Shown: piece by piece, positions 18,739 to 28,050 of the stretch | Layout: every line of letters begins with the position of its first letter | Position numbering within the stretch: position 1 is the first letter of the stretch | Assembly (NCBI RefSeq): GCF_001424565.1 | Contig: NZ_LMOL01000010.1 | Location: forward strand, 228-64,227 | Reading direction: 5' to 3' | Length of the DNA stretch: 64,000 nt | DNA from: Arthrobacter sp. Leaf141 | Lineage (GTDB): Bacteria > Actinomycetota > Actinomycetes > Actinomycetales > Micrococcaceae | Made by a program: the position numbers and the translations under genes | Notes under the pieces: generated by a model | The model's database searches: none | What the model was told of the DNA's origin: nothing | The model's input: the letters and a program-made list of their open reading frames with translations, nothing else

Positions 18739-18825
18739 ATGACTGGCTGGACAGCCGCCCCTAGCCGCCCGTTTCGGGCCGCATGGCGTGCCCGGCAGCC
18801 GTACACGATGAGGAGATCTTCCACC

Positions 18826-20169
18826 ATGGCACGCAACGCCTCCCTGTCCGGATTCCCCGAGTGGCTTCCCGAGGAGCGGCTGGTGGAGCTGCATGTCCTG
18901 GACACGCTGCGCCGCGTTTTCGAACTGCACGGCTTCTCCTCGATCGAGACCCGGGCCGTGGAAACGGTGGGCCAGCTGCTGCGCAAGGGCGAAATCGACA
19001 AGGAAGTCTACGGACTGAGCCGGCTCCAGGACGACGAAGGCGACGCAAAAGGCAAAGCCGACCCACAGGCGCTGGCGCTGCACTTCGACCTCACCGTGCC
19101 TTTTGCCCGCTACGTGGTTGAGAACGCCGGCCACCTGGCTTTCCCGTTCCGGCGCTACCAGATCCAGAAGGTGTGGCGCGGCGAACGGCCCCAGGAAGGC
19201 CGTGCCCGCGAGTTCACCCAGGCGGACATCGACGTGGTGGGCGACGGCGGGCTGCCGTTCCGCTACGACGTGGAGATTGCCCTGGTCATCGCCGAAGCCC
19301 TCAGCGCCCTGCCCATCCCGGACTTCCGGCTCCGGATCAACAACCGCAAGCTGGCGGAGGGCTTCTACCGGGGGATCGGCCTTGACGATACCGCTGGAGT
19401 CCTGCGGAGCATCGACAAGCTGGAGAAAATCGGCGCCGACAAAGTGGCCGGCCTCCTCCAGTCCGAACTGGGCGCCACGGAGGAGCAGGCGCGGAAGGCG
19501 CTGCAGCTGGCCGGGATCCGCACCGAGGACACGTCCTTCGTGGCGCAGGTCAAGGCGCTGGGGGTCAGCAATGAGCTGCTGGATGAAGGCCTGAGCGAGC
19601 TGGAACAGGTCATCGAGGCGGCCGTCCAGCGCGCCCCCGGCAAGGTGGTGGCGGACCTGAGCATCGCCCGCGGCCTGGACTACTACACGGGCACCGTGGT
19701 GGAAACCGTCCTGGTGGGCCATGAACAGCTGGGCTCCATCTGCTCCGGCGGCCGGTACGACGCCCTGGCGTCCAAGGGCAACCGCAAGTTCCCCGGTGTG
19801 GGACTGTCCATCGGGGTCACCCGCCTCGTGTCCCGGATCCTCAGCCAGGACCTGGCCAAGGCCTCCCGTTCGGTCCCCACGGCCGTCCTGGTGGCACTCT
19901 CCCACGATGACAGCTGGGGCGCGGCGCAGGACGTTGCTGCCCAGCTGCGCAGCCGGGGGATCGCCACCGAAGTGGCGGCCAAAGCGGACAAGTTCGGCAA
20001 GCAGATCAAGTTCGCGGACCGCCGCGGCATCCCGTTCGTCTGGTTCACGGACGACGACGGCGCGCACCAGGTCAAGGACATCCGCACCGGCGAGCAGGTG
20101 CCGGCGGAGCCCGGAACGTGGGCGCCGCCCGCTGCCGACCTTTCCGTCCAGGTGAGCACCACGGCTTGA
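18826..20169 (+). CDS. hisS: Histidyl-tRNA synthetase
   Basis: Class II aminoacyl-tRNA synthetase charging tRNA-His. Visible landmarks are motif 2 (PFRRYQIQKVWRGERPQEGRAREFTQADIDVVG), the His-binding signature (ARGLDYYTGTVVET), the motif 3 region (GVGLSIGVTRL), and a C-terminal anticodon-binding domain. The ATG at 18826 is chosen because GAGGAG precedes it by about 9 bases; this gives 447 residues, normal for the family. The gene stands alone, with about 100 bases of leader if it starts from the TAAACT at 18711. I see no T-box or His-codon leader. Confidence 0.95.
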   Translation: MARNASLSGFPEWLPEERLVELHVLDTLRRVFELHGFSSIETRAVETVGQLLRKGEIDKEVYGLSRLQDDEGDAKGKADPQALALHFDLTVPFARYVVENAGHLAFPFRRYQIQKVWRGERPQEGRAREFTQADIDVVGDGGLPFRYDVEIALVIAEALSALPIPDFRLRINNRKLAEGFYRGIGLDDTAGVLRSIDKLEKIGADKVAGLLQSELGATEEQARKALQLAGIRTEDTSFVAQVKALGVSNELLDEGLSELEQVIEAAVQRAPGKVVADLSIARGLDYYTGTVVETVLVGHEQLGSICSGGRYDALASKGNRKFPGVGLSIGVTRLVSRILSQDLAKASRSVPTAVLVALSHDDSWGAAQDVAAQLRSRGIATEVAAKADKFGKQIKFADRRGIPFVWFTDDDGAHQVKDIRTGEQVPAEPGTWAPPAADLSVQVSTTA

Positions 20170-20197
20170 TCCGCCGGCTTAAAGACACTCCACGGAC

Positions 20198-21439
20198 TCA
20201 GCGGCGGCGCCGCAGGACCAGCCACCGGCCCGCCGCGCCCGCCGCCAGGACTGCCACCATGGCCAGCACCGGTGCCGGCGGGAGGGTCAGTGCCAGCCCG
20301 ACGCAGGCCACTACGCCCACGGCATTAAGCCACCGCGGGGCGTACCTGGGATGCGCGGGAAGGGTGAACGCAGCGGCGTTGGCGACGGCGTAGTACACCA
20401 GCACCCCGAAACTGGAGAAGCCCACCACCGTCATCACGTCGCTGGTGAGCAGGAGCAGGATCACGACGGCGGCTACGCTGAGTTCGGCGGCCACCGGTAC
20501 CGTCCGTTTGCCGCTTACCTTCGCCAGGAAGCGCGGCAGGTCGCCCGCACGGGCCATCGCCAGGCCCGTGCGGCCCACACCCGTGATGAGCGCCAGCAGC
20601 GCGCCCAGGCACGCGGCAGCAGCGCCTGCCTGCACGATCGGTGCGCCTCCGGCCAGGCCGGAGGCAAGCACGGCGTCCAGCAGGGGAGTGCGGGACGCTG
20701 CGAGCCGCCCGGCCGAAAGATGGTTCAGGAGCAGTCCTGCCAGCAGCAGGTAGATGGCAAAGGCCCCGGCCAGGGCGGCCAGGATGGCGCGGGGGATGGT
20801 CCGGGCCGGATTTTTGACCTCCTCGCCCAAAGTGGCAATCCGGGCGTAACCGGCAAACGCAAAAAACATCAACCCCGCCGCTGGCAGCACACCCGCAGCC
20901 CCGCCGGCGATGTCCGGCGAAGCGGCAGCTGCCGGATGCGGACCGGCCACGGCGGCAACGGCCACAAATGCGAGGACCGCAAGAACCACACCGAGGAGGA
21001 TGCGCGTCAGCAGCGCCGTGCGGGTGATGCCAAGGAGGTTCACGCCGGTGAGTGCCACCACCGCTGCCACGGCAACGGGGATGGCGTAGCCGCCGCCAAC
21101 GTAGCTGCCGAACGTCAGGGCCATCGCCGCGCACGACGCCGTTTTTCCCGTCACAAAGCCCCAGCCGGCCAGGAACCCGGCCCACTCGCCCAGCTGCTTC
21201 CGACCGTAAACGTAGGTGCCGCCGCTGGTGGGATACCGGGCGGCCAAGGCAGCCGAAGCCACCGCATTGCAGTACGCCACGGCGCCGGCAATGGCCACCG
21301 CGGCGGGCAGCAGCGTTCCAGCCAGGGCGGCGGCCGGGCCAAACACCACAAACACGCCGGCGCCCAGCATCGAGCCGAGTCCGATCGCGGTGGCATCGGC
21401 GGTGGTGAGCCGCCGCTCAAGCTGCCGGTGTGCGTCCAT
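20198..21439 (-). CDS. APC superfamily amino acid permease
   Basis: A 413-residue transporter of the amino acid-polyamine-organocation superfamily. The first helix carries the motif [15 protein letters not shown] that binds substrate, and about 11-12 hydrophobic segments follow, including [28 protein letters not shown], a classic APC helix 6 and loop. It converges on hisS (28-base gap) and diverges from aspS. The substrate cannot be read from the sequence. Confidence 0.88.
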   Translation of the reverse strand: MDAHRQLERRLTTADATAIGLGSMLGAGVFVVFGPAAALAGTLLPAAVAIAGAVAYCNAVASAALAARYPTSGGTYVYGRKQLGEWAGFLAGWGFVTGKTASCAAMALTFGSYVGGGYAIPVAVAAVVALTGVNLLGITRTALLTRILLGVVLAVLAFVAVAAVAGPHPAAAASPDIAGGAAGVLPAAGLMFFAFAGYARIATLGEEVKNPARTIPRAILAALAGAFAIYLLLAGLLLNHLSAGRLAASRTPLLDAVLASGLAGGAPIVQAGAAAACLGALLALITGVGRTGLAMARAGDLPRFLAKVSGKRTVPVAAELSVAAVVILLLLTSDVMTVVGFSSFGVLVYYAVANAAAFTLPAHPRYAPRWLNAVGVVACVGLALTLPPAPVLAMVAVLAAGAAGRWLVLRRRR

Positions 21440-21464
21440 GGGGTACGGGTGTCCTTCCAGCGGG

Positions 21465-21470
21465 TAAACT
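21465..21470 (+). promoter_or_regulatory. -10 element TAAACT upstream of aspS
   Basis: TAAACT in the 96-base gap between the divergent permease and aspS. It places the start near 21477 and gives a leader of about 60 bases. The hexamer is the same as that upstream of hisS. Confidence 0.5.
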
Positions 21471-21535
21471 CGATCGGGATTGCTCCCGCAGCGATCCTAT
21501 TGACTTCCCACTGTTTTCCCGCAGAAAGGCGTGCT

Positions 21536-23332
21536 GTGCTGCGCACACATGACCTCGGATCCCTTCGTTCCGAGCACATTGGACAAACCGTAACCCTGGC
21601 CGGCTGGGTGGGCCGCCGTCGTGACCACGGTGGTGTGGCCTTCGTGGATCTCCGCGATGCATCCGGCGTGGCCCAGGTTGTGGTCCGCGAAGAAGAAGTG
21701 TTCCACGGGCTGCGCAACGAGTACGTCCTGCAGGTCACCGGCACCGTCTCCAAGCGTCCCGACGGCAACGAAAACCCCGCGCTGGCCACCGGCGCCGTCG
21801 AGGTCATCGCCGAGGACGTCACCATCCTCAACACCTCTGACCCGTTGCCGTTCCAGATCGATGAGCACGTCGAAGTGGGCGAGGAAGCGCGGCTGAAGCA
21901 CCGCTACCTGGACCTGCGCCGCCCCGGCCCCGCCCGCAACCTGCGGCTCCGCTCCGAAGCCAACCGGGTGGCGCGCGACCTGCTCCACCAGGACGGCTTC
22001 GTTGAGATCGAGACGCCCACGCTGACGCGTTCGACGCCGGAAGGCGCCCGCGACTTTGTGGTTCCGGCACGCCTGGCGCCGGGTTCCTGGTACGCCCTGC
22101 CGCAGTCGCCGCAGCTTTTCAAACAGCTGCTGCAGGTGGGCGGCTTCGAGAAGTACTACCAGATCGCCCGCTGCTACCGCGATGAGGACTTCCGCGCGGA
22201 CCGCCAGCCGGAATTCACCCAGCTGGACATCGAAGCCAGCTTCGTGGAGCAGGACGACATCATCGCCCTGGGCGAAGGCATCGTCAGCGCGCTGTGGAAG
22301 CTGATCGACGTGGAGATCCCCACGCCCATCCAGCGCATCACGTACCACGACGCCATGGCGCGGTTCGGATCGGACAAGCCGGACCTGCGTTTTGGTGTGG
22401 AGCTTACGGAACTTACCGATTTCTTCAAGGACACCAACTTCGGCGTCTTTAAGGCACCCTACGTGGGTGCCGTGGTGATGCCGGGCGGCGCCTCGCAGCC
22501 ACGCCGTACCCTGGACGGCTGGCAGGAATTCGCCAAGCAGCGCGGCCACAAGGGCCTGGCGTACGTCCTTTTCAAGGAGGACGGCGAACTGGCCGGCCCC
22601 GTTGCCAAGAACCTCACGGACACCGAGCGCGAAGGCCTGGCCGGCGCCGTGGGCGCACAGCCCGGCGACTGCATCTTCTTCGCCGCTGGTGAGAAGTCAG
22701 CGGCCCGCGCCCTCCTGGGCGCTGCCCGCGTGGAGATCGGCCACCGCACCGGCCTGATCAACCCGGCCGACTGGGCCTTCTGCTGGGTGGTGGACGCGCC
22801 GATGTTTGAACCTGCCGCCGCCGCCGTCGCCTCCGGTGACGTGGCAGTGGGCGCCGGCAAGTGGACCGCCGTGCACCACGCGTTCACCTCGCCGAAGCCC
22901 GAGTTCCTGGCCACCTTCGACACCGACCCCGAGCCGGCACTGGCCTACGCCTACGACATCGTCTGCAACGGCAACGAAATCGGCGGCGGCTCCATCCGTA
23001 TCCACCAGAGCGACGTCCAGGAACGTGTCTTCGAGGTCATGGGACTCTCGAAAGAGGACGCCCAGGAGAAGTTCGGCTTCCTGCTGGAGGGCTTTAAGTA
23101 CGGCGCCCCGCCGCACGGCGGCATCGCCTTCGGCTGGGACCGCGTTGTGGCACTGCTCTCCGGTGTGGAGTCCATCCGCGACGTCATCGCCTTCCCCAAG
23201 ACGGGCAACGGCTACGACCCGCTGACCGCCGCGCCGGCGCCCATCACGGCCCAGCAGCGCAAGGAAGCCGGCGTGGACTTCAAGCCCGAAGCCAAACCGG
23301 CCGGTGCCGCCAAGGCCACCGCAGCCAACTAG
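21536..23332 (+). CDS. aspS: Aspartyl-tRNA synthetase, probably non-discriminating
   Basis: Class II synthetase of bacterial type: N-terminal OB fold, catalytic core with motif 2 ([15 protein letters not shown]), a bacterial GAD insert and motif 3 ([13 protein letters not shown]). The start is the GTG at 21536 (598 residues), with AAAGG 7-11 bases before it. Residue 31 is His in RRRDHGG; His here is associated with non-discriminating AspRS that also charges tRNA-Asn, while discriminating enzymes have Leu. That predicts a GatCAB route to Asn-tRNA. The C-terminus is an Ala/Lys/Pro tail. A hairpin follows the stop. Confidence 0.94.
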   Translation: MLRTHDLGSLRSEHIGQTVTLAGWVGRRRDHGGVAFVDLRDASGVAQVVVREEEVFHGLRNEYVLQVTGTVSKRPDGNENPALATGAVEVIAEDVTILNTSDPLPFQIDEHVEVGEEARLKHRYLDLRRPGPARNLRLRSEANRVARDLLHQDGFVEIETPTLTRSTPEGARDFVVPARLAPGSWYALPQSPQLFKQLLQVGGFEKYYQIARCYRDEDFRADRQPEFTQLDIEASFVEQDDIIALGEGIVSALWKLIDVEIPTPIQRITYHDAMARFGSDKPDLRFGVELTELTDFFKDTNFGVFKAPYVGAVVMPGGASQPRRTLDGWQEFAKQRGHKGLAYVLFKEDGELAGPVAKNLTDTEREGLAGAVGAQPGDCIFFAAGEKSAARALLGAARVEIGHRTGLINPADWAFCWVVDAPMFEPAAAAVASGDVAVGAGKWTAVHHAFTSPKPEFLATFDTDPEPALAYAYDIVCNGNEIGGGSIRIHQSDVQERVFEVMGLSKEDAQEKFGFLLEGFKYGAPPHGGIAFGWDRVVALLSGVESIRDVIAFPKTGNGYDPLTAAPAPITAQQRKEAGVDFKPEAKPAGAAKATAAN

Positions 23333-23356
23333 GCCCGCAACCCGGCGCACGGCGCT

Positions 23357-23392
23357 GCAGGAGGCTCCCCGCGCCAGCCGGGAGCCTCCTGC
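23357..23392 (+). terminator. Hairpin after aspS
   Basis: A perfect 13-bp stem (GCAGGAGGCTCCC / GGGAGCCTCCTGC) with a 10-base loop, 24 bases past the aspS stop. It is followed by CGTTAACG rather than Ts, so readthrough into the GNAT gene is possible. Confidence 0.6.
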
Positions 23393-23411
23393 CGTTAACG
23401 AAGGAATGCCA

Positions 23412-24215
23412 GTGACCACACCAGCCGCCGGAACCACGCCGGACCCCCTCGCCGGGCTGGAGGGCGCCATGGACGCCGCCTGGCCCGCGCCGGACCGGGA
23501 AAACGTTGGCAGCTGGGTCCTGCGGGCCGCCGACGGCGTCACGCAGCGGGCCAACTCCATCTGGCCCCGGCCGGAACCGGCCGGCAGCGACCCGGCCGTG
23601 CTCCTGCGGCAGGCCCGGGCCTGGTACCGCAGCCGGCGGTTGCCCGTCATCTTCCAGCTGATGGCAGGCCCGGCCGGCACGGCGCTCCATCAGTTCCTGG
23701 ATACCGAGGGTTTCACCCGGCAGTCCGAAACCCTTGTTATGGCCCGGGGGCCCTGGCAAGCGGCCGCAGGCCCAGACCCCGACGTCGAAACCGCCGCTGA
23801 ACCGTCCGCGGAGTGGCTCCGGCTGTGGTGGCAGGTGGACGGCCGCGGCGGTGACGCCGCCATGGCGACAGCCCGCACCATCCTGACGGGCTGCCCCGCC
23901 CTGTACGCCCTGGTGCGCGATCCCGGCGGCCAGCCTGCCGCCGTCGGCCGCCTTGCCCTGCCTGCGCAGCACCCCGGTTGGGGCGGGATCTACAGCATGG
24001 CCACCCACCCGGACGCCCGCCGCCGCGGGTACGCCAGCCAGGTCCTGGAGGCCCTGCTGGATGCCGGCGCTGCCCGCGGGCTGGCCAACTACTGGTTGCT
24101 GGTGACGGCGGCCAACACCGGTGCGCAACAGCTCTACGCGGCAGCCGGGTTTGTCGAAACGGGGCGCTACGAGTACCGGCAGGAACGGCCGCAGCGGGCC
24201 CGGACCGGCTGCTGA
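23412..24215 (+). CDS. GNAT family N-acetyltransferase
   Basis: A 267-residue acetyltransferase. The C-terminal half is a GNAT domain with the acetyl-CoA loop in HPDARRRGYASQVLEALL and the usual TAANTGAQQLYAAAGFVETGRYEYR ending. The N-terminal half (about residues 1-130) may be a degenerate second GNAT domain. The GTG at 23412 is preferred to the ATG at 23406, because GAAGGA ends six bases before the GTG and touches the ATG. The substrate is unknown. It may be reached by readthrough from aspS. Confidence 0.82.
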   Translation: MTTPAAGTTPDPLAGLEGAMDAAWPAPDRENVGSWVLRAADGVTQRANSIWPRPEPAGSDPAVLLRQARAWYRSRRLPVIFQLMAGPAGTALHQFLDTEGFTRQSETLVMARGPWQAAAGPDPDVETAAEPSAEWLRLWWQVDGRGGDAAMATARTILTGCPALYALVRDPGGQPAAVGRLALPAQHPGWGGIYSMATHPDARRRGYASQVLEALLDAGAARGLANYWLLVTAANTGAQQLYAAAGFVETGRYEYRQERPQRARTGC

Positions 24216-24234
24216 CCGGCTTCACGGAGACGGC

Positions 24235-24894
24235 CTACGCGGGTTCCGTCACCTGGATCCGGACGGAGCAGGCATCGGCCGCGGCTTTTTTCAGGACGGC
24301 GGCACGCGGTTCCGGCACATCCAGGTACGCCAACCTCGGCAAGGTGGCGTAGGGCCGGAGCGAGGGGTGGGCCAGGACCAGCTCCGCAAGGCTCCGGTCG
24401 CCGCCGGGAACCAGGTATTCAAAGCCGGCCGCGGCAAAGATGGGTTCCGCCTGGGCCGCCACGGCGTCCACCAGGGCATCCGCCTGGTTGGCGCGCCGCC
24501 GGGCGAAACGTTGCTGGGACTGGCCACCGGCGGCCGTCCGTGACTGGACGTACCGGGTGCCTGCCTTGGACGCCAGCAGCCGGCCCTCGGTGGCGACACC
24601 GGCCGCGTACCCGCCGCGGCGCACCAGCAGCAGCCCCAACCGCCGCGGCTGGGCCGCCAGCGACGCGAGCCGTTCCAGCCCGTCGGAACCGCGGCCGGGC
24701 CTGCCGTCCGCGGGCCATGGCGCCTGCAGCAGCGCTCCGGTGCCGTCCCCGGCGCGAAGCCGCAGCCCGTCGTCGTCATCATGGAGCCGGTAGCCGCCAT
24801 GTGACGCGCCAAACCGTTCGGCCCAGCCCTGGAGCCGGTGGCCGGGGACAAAAGCGGTCCGGACGGACGGCTGGCCGGTGGCGGGGGACGGCAT
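24235..24894 (-). CDS. acVLRF1 family peptidyl-tRNA hydrolase / release factor-like protein
   Basis: A 219-residue protein that I recognise as the actinobacterial/chloroflexi branch of the Vms1-like release factor family (VLRF1), relatives of eRF1 that cleave peptidyl-tRNA on stalled ribosomes. The key feature is the Gln-containing catalytic loop GGQSQQRFARRR at about residues 123-134, the counterpart of the GGQ-like loop, after LLVRRGGYAAGVA. No zinc finger or ankyrin repeats are attached, so this is the bare catalytic domain. The ATG has AAGGA 8-12 bases upstream. It is divergent from rarA (62-base gap), so replication rescue and ribosome rescue genes sit back to back. Identification is by motif recall, not search. 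Confidence 0.78.
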   Translation of the reverse strand: MPSPATGQPSVRTAFVPGHRLQGWAERFGASHGGYRLHDDDDGLRLRAGDGTGALLQAPWPADGRPGRGSDGLERLASLAAQPRRLGLLLVRRGGYAAGVATEGRLLASKAGTRYVQSRTAAGGQSQQRFARRRANQADALVDAVAAQAEPIFAAAGFEYLVPGGDRSLAELVLAHPSLRPYATLPRLAYLDVPEPRAAVLKKAAADACSVRIQVTEPA

Positions 24895-24944
24895 GGGGGA
24901 ATCCTTTGGCGGCAGGGCGGCGAAAACGCACGGTGAACTGGAAG

Positions 24945-24950
24945 TAGCCT
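24945..24950 (+). promoter_or_regulatory. -10 element TAGCCT of a leaderless promoter for rarA
   Basis: TAGCCT, six bases (ATCCAT), then the GTG at 24957, with no Shine-Dalgarno. The spacing indicates a leaderless transcript. Confidence 0.5.
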
Positions 24951-24956
24951 ATCCAT

Positions 24957-26357
24957 GTGGAAGATCTCTTTGGGCAAGGACCGGACAACGACGACGACGA
25001 TGCCCCCGCCGCTGCACCGGGAACCGGCGCGAAGGCCTCGCCGCGCAGCCCACTCGCCGTACGGATGCGGCCAAAAAACCTGGACGAAGTGGTGGGCCAG
25101 CAGCACCTGCTGGGCTCCGGCTCACCCCTGCGCCAGCTTGCCGCCGGCGCCAACGCGGCCGGCCCCGCCGGGCCCAGTTCACTGATTCTCTGGGGCCCGC
25201 CCGGAACCGGAAAAACCACGCTGGCGCACGTGATCGCCCGCGGCCCGGGCCGGAAATTCGTTGAACTGTCCGCCATCACTGCCGGCGTCAAGGACGTGCG
25301 GCGGGTCATGGACGAGGCCCTCACCGCGCGGGACCTCTACAAAACCACCACCGTGCTGTTCCTGGACGAGATCCACCGGTTCAACAAGGCCCAACAGGAC
25401 GCCCTCCTGCCGGGAGTGGAAAACCGGTGGGTGGTGCTGGTGGCCGCCACCACCGAAAACCCGTCCTTCTCCGTGGTGTCACCGCTGTTGTCCCGCTCCC
25501 TGCTGCTCACGCTGAAGCCGCTGACCGACGCGGACGTGGAGGGCCTCCTGGGCCGGGCCGTGGCAGACCACCGCGGCCTCGACGGCAAGGTGGAGCTGTC
25601 CCCGGACGCCCTGGCGCACCTGGTGCGGCTCTCCGGCGGGGATGCCCGCCGCGCGCTGACCGCCCTGGAAGCCGCCGCCGGTGTTGCCTTCGGCGACTCG
25701 GATGACGCCGGCGCCGGCATTATCGCCGTGGAACTGAAGCACACCGAGCGGGCGCTGGACGTGGCAGCCGTCCGCTACGACCGGGCGGGGGACCAGCACT
25801 ACGACGTGGCCAGCGCCTTCATCAAATCCATCCGCGGCTCCGACGTCGACGCAGCCCTGCACTACCTGGCCCGCATGCTCGAGGCGGGGGAGGACCCCCG
25901 CTTTGTGGCCCGCCGGATTGTGATCTCCGCCGCGGAGGACGTTGGCATGGCGGATCCCACCGCGCTGCAGACCGCTGTGGCCGCAGCCCAGGCCGTCCAG
26001 CTGATCGGCATGCCGGAGGGTCGGATCATCCTGGCCGAAGCGGTGGTGCACCTGGCCACGGCCCCCAAGTCCAACGCCGCGTACATGGGCATCAACAAGG
26101 CCATCGCCGATGTCCGCGCCGGCCTGGGCATTGGCATCCCGGCGCACCTGCGCGACGCGCACTACCCCGGCTCGAAACAGCTGGGCCACGGCCAGGGGTA
26201 CAAGTACGCGCACGACGCCCCGCATGGCGTGGCCACCCAGCAGTATCCGCCCGATGACATCGTGGGCAAGGACTACTACCAGCCCACCGCCAACGGCGCC
26301 GAACGGGACATCGCCGTCCGGCTGGAGCGGCTGCGGAAGATTGTCAGGGGCAGGTAG
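24957..26357 (+). CDS. rarA: Replication-associated recombination protein A (MgsA/RarA AAA+ ATPase)
   Basis: AAA+ ATPase acting at stalled replication forks with single-strand binding protein. Walker A GPPGTGKT in [17 protein letters not shown] and Walker [20 protein letters not shown] are present. The C-terminal tetramerisation region runs from about residue 245, with the conserved [14 protein letters not shown] and [21 protein letters not shown] segments. The N-terminal 40 residues are acidic and low in complexity. Length 466 residues, normal. The GTG start is supported by the TAGCCT six bases upstream. Confidence 0.94.
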   Translation: MEDLFGQGPDNDDDDAPAAAPGTGAKASPRSPLAVRMRPKNLDEVVGQQHLLGSGSPLRQLAAGANAAGPAGPSSLILWGPPGTGKTTLAHVIARGPGRKFVELSAITAGVKDVRRVMDEALTARDLYKTTTVLFLDEIHRFNKAQQDALLPGVENRWVVLVAATTENPSFSVVSPLLSRSLLLTLKPLTDADVEGLLGRAVADHRGLDGKVELSPDALAHLVRLSGGDARRALTALEAAAGVAFGDSDDAGAGIIAVELKHTERALDVAAVRYDRAGDQHYDVASAFIKSIRGSDVDAALHYLARMLEAGEDPRFVARRIVISAAEDVGMADPTALQTAVAAAQAVQLIGMPEGRIILAEAVVHLATAPKSNAAYMGINKAIADVRAGLGIGIPAHLRDAHYPGSKQLGHGQGYKYAHDAPHGVATQQYPPDDIVGKDYYQPTANGAERDIAVRLERLRKIVRGR

Positions 26358-26366
26358 GCCACATGC

Positions 26367-26528
26367 TAGGATTGATGTTTGTCTGGCAAGGTTCGGGCGC
26401 CCAATCACCGAAAAATTCTTTCGATCCGGTTGTGCCCTGCGCCCAGTAGCAAAAGGCAGCGGTTGGCCGATGCTCTCCATTATGGAGGCCAGTAACACTG
26501 ACACACCGCAGATATTGGAAGGACACAA
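26367..26528 (+). promoter_or_regulatory. Promoter (TAGGAT) and long 5' leader of rpsD
   Basis: TAGGAT at 26367-26372 places the start near 26379, leaving about 150 bases before the rpsD GTG. The leader has short self-complementary runs, including CTCCATTATGGAG at 26474-26486, and ends in TTGGAAGGACACAA, a good Shine-Dalgarno. A structured leader could serve S4 feedback, but I recognise no known S4-binding fold. Confidence 0.4.
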
Positions 26529-27155
26529 GTGGCTAACAACACTCGTGCTCGCCGTACCGCACGCCTGTCGCGTGCACTCGGCATCGCTCTGACCCCCAAG
26601 GCCGCCAAGTACATGGAGCGCCGTCCGTACGGCCCCGGTGAGCATGGCCGTGCCCGCAAGAAGCAGGACTCGGACTACGCCGTACGCCTCCGCGAAAAGC
26701 AGCGTCTGCGCGCCCAGTACGGCATCCGCGAAGCACAGATGACCCGTGCCTTCGAAGAAGCCCGCCGCACCAAGGGCCTGACCGGTGAGAACCTCATCGA
26801 GCTGCTCGAAATGCGTCTTGACGCCCTGGTCCTGCGTGCCGGCTTCGCCCGCACCATCGCCCAGGCCCGCCAGCTGGTTGTGCACCGCCACATCCTGGTT
26901 GACGGTATCCGCGTTGACCGCCCGTCGTTCCGCGTCGGCGAGGGCCAGCTCGTCCACGTCCACAGCCGCAGCGAGACCATGGTCCCGCTCCAGGTTGCAG
27001 CAGCCGGCGCACACCGCGACGTTCTGCCCAACGTTCCGGCTTACCTTGACGTCAAGCTCGAGGCACTCCAGGCCCGCCTGGTCCGTCGCCCCAAGCGCTC
27101 CGAGGTCCCCGTGACCTGCGAAGAGCAGCTCGTCGTCGAATTCTACGCACGCTAA
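26529..27155 (+). CDS. rpsD: 30S ribosomal protein S4
   Basis: Primary 16S rRNA-binding protein of the small subunit. The S4 signature and RNA-binding S4 domain (LEMRLDALVLRAGFARTIAQARQLVVHRHILVDG) are at residues 92-130. The N-terminus lacks the Cys residues of zinc-binding S4, so it is the Cys-minus form. The gene stands alone here, away from the rpoA alpha operon. The GTG start has AAGGA upstream, and a strong terminator follows. Length 208 residues, normal. Confidence 0.96.
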   Translation: MANNTRARRTARLSRALGIALTPKAAKYMERRPYGPGEHGRARKKQDSDYAVRLREKQRLRAQYGIREAQMTRAFEEARRTKGLTGENLIELLEMRLDALVLRAGFARTIAQARQLVVHRHILVDGIRVDRPSFRVGEGQLVHVHSRSETMVPLQVAAAGAHRDVLPNVPAYLDVKLEALQARLVRRPKRSEVPVTCEEQLVVEFYAR

Positions 27156-27173
27156 ATTCCAGCAGCGTATCCA

Positions 27174-27207
27174 AAGAAGCCCGTGGCAAGCGCCACGGGC
27201 TTCTTTG
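27174..27207 (+). terminator. rpsD terminator
   Basis: A perfect 15-bp stem (AAAGAAGCCCGTGGC / GCCACGGGCTTCTTT) around an AAGC loop. The A/T arms make it intrinsic on both strands. Confidence 0.9.
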
Positions 27208-27212
27208 TATGT

Positions 27213-27218
27213 AAGGTA
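27213..27218 (+). promoter_or_regulatory. -10 element TAAGGT upstream of the DUF948 gene
   Basis: TAAGGT just past the rpsD terminator, giving a leader of about 80 bases to the DUF948 gene and possibly serving the genes through alaS. Confidence 0.4.
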
Positions 27219-27302
27219 CTTGGGGGACATCTGCAGGACGCGCCAGGCGCGGGCCCGCGGACGTCGAACCGAACCACAGAATTACAAGGAGTTGAATCGT
27301 TT

Positions 27303-27677
27303 ATGTCTGGTGGCGATATTGCCGGCCTGATCGCTGCCGGGGTGTTTGCGCTCCTGGTGCTGCTGCTCGCGGTGCCCATCCTCAAGCTGGGGCGGGTGTT
27401 TGATGAGGTCCGTACCTCCATCCGGTCCCTGAGCGACGGGGCCACGCCCCTCATGGATGAGGTCACCGCCACGGTGTCCACCACCAACCAACAGCTGAAG
27501 AAGGTGGATGGCATCTCGTCCAACGTCTCGGACGCCACCGCCAACCTTTCGGCATTGTCCTCCCTGGTGGCAGCAACCGTCGGTTCGCCGCTGATCAAGG
27601 TGGCCGCCTTCAGTTACGGCGTGCGCACCGCGCTGGCCAACCGCCGGAAACCCGCCGCCGGCCGCCGCAGCCGCTGA
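27303..27677 (+). CDS. DUF948 domain membrane protein
   Basis: A 124-residue protein. One N-terminal transmembrane helix (IAGLIAAGVFALLVLLLAVPILKL) precedes a heptad-like amphipathic region (VFDEVRTSIRSLSDGATPLMDEVTATV) typical of DUF948, which resembles a chemotaxis-receptor or LEA-like coiled coil. A basic tail ends the protein. AAGGAG lies about 10 bases before the ATG at 27303; the longer in-frame start would begin inside the rpsD terminator. Function unknown. The DUF948-DUF6167-alaS-ruvX-mltG order is common in actinobacteria, and the proteins may be envelope-associated. Confidence 0.85.
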   Translation: MSGGDIAGLIAAGVFALLVLLLAVPILKLGRVFDEVRTSIRSLSDGATPLMDEVTATVSTTNQQLKKVDGISSNVSDATANLSALSSLVAATVGSPLIKVAAFSYGVRTALANRRKPAAGRRSR

Positions 27678-27696
27678 GTTCCGGAAAGGACATCAC

Positions 27697-27927
27697 ATGA
27701 AACGACTTGTCTGGATGGGAATCGGCGTGGCCATCGGCGTCATCGCGTTCCGCAAAGTAACCGAAGCCCAGGCCACGCTGGGCCCGGAGGGCCTCAACCG
27801 GGCCGTTGGACGGCTGGCGGACGGGGTCTACGACTTTGCCGACACCGTCCGCGCCGGTATGCGCGAACGGGAAACCGACCTCCGCACCGCGCTCGGCATC
27901 GAATCGGCGGAGGTGGCGCGCCGCTAA
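27697..27927 (+). CDS. Small DUF6167-like protein
   Basis: A 76-residue protein starting MKRLVWMGIGVAIGVIAFRKV, with a single short hydrophobic segment (residues 4-20) and then an amphipathic helix (LNRAVGRLADGVYDFADTVRAGMRERE). GAAAGGA precedes the ATG by 7-13 bases. It follows the DUF948 gene by 19 bases and is probably cotranscribed. The DUF6167 assignment rests on its size, start and position; the function is unknown. Confidence 0.75.
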   Translation: MKRLVWMGIGVAIGVIAFRKVTEAQATLGPEGLNRAVGRLADGVYDFADTVRAGMRERETDLRTALGIESAEVARR

Positions 27928-28050
27928 GCCGCGGCGCCCACGCTTTCCACCCGCAATGAACCGGCAGCGACCACCCGAAACGTCCCTGCCGCACAACGAA
28001 TTTCCTCCGCGCCAACAGCCGCGCGGACCAAGAAGGGTATAAAACAGCTC

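Noticed and set aside
18599..18825. T-box or His-codon attenuator before hisS
   Set aside because: No T-box sequence, no run of His codons and no terminator hairpin before the hisS start. The dyad there lacks a T-tract.
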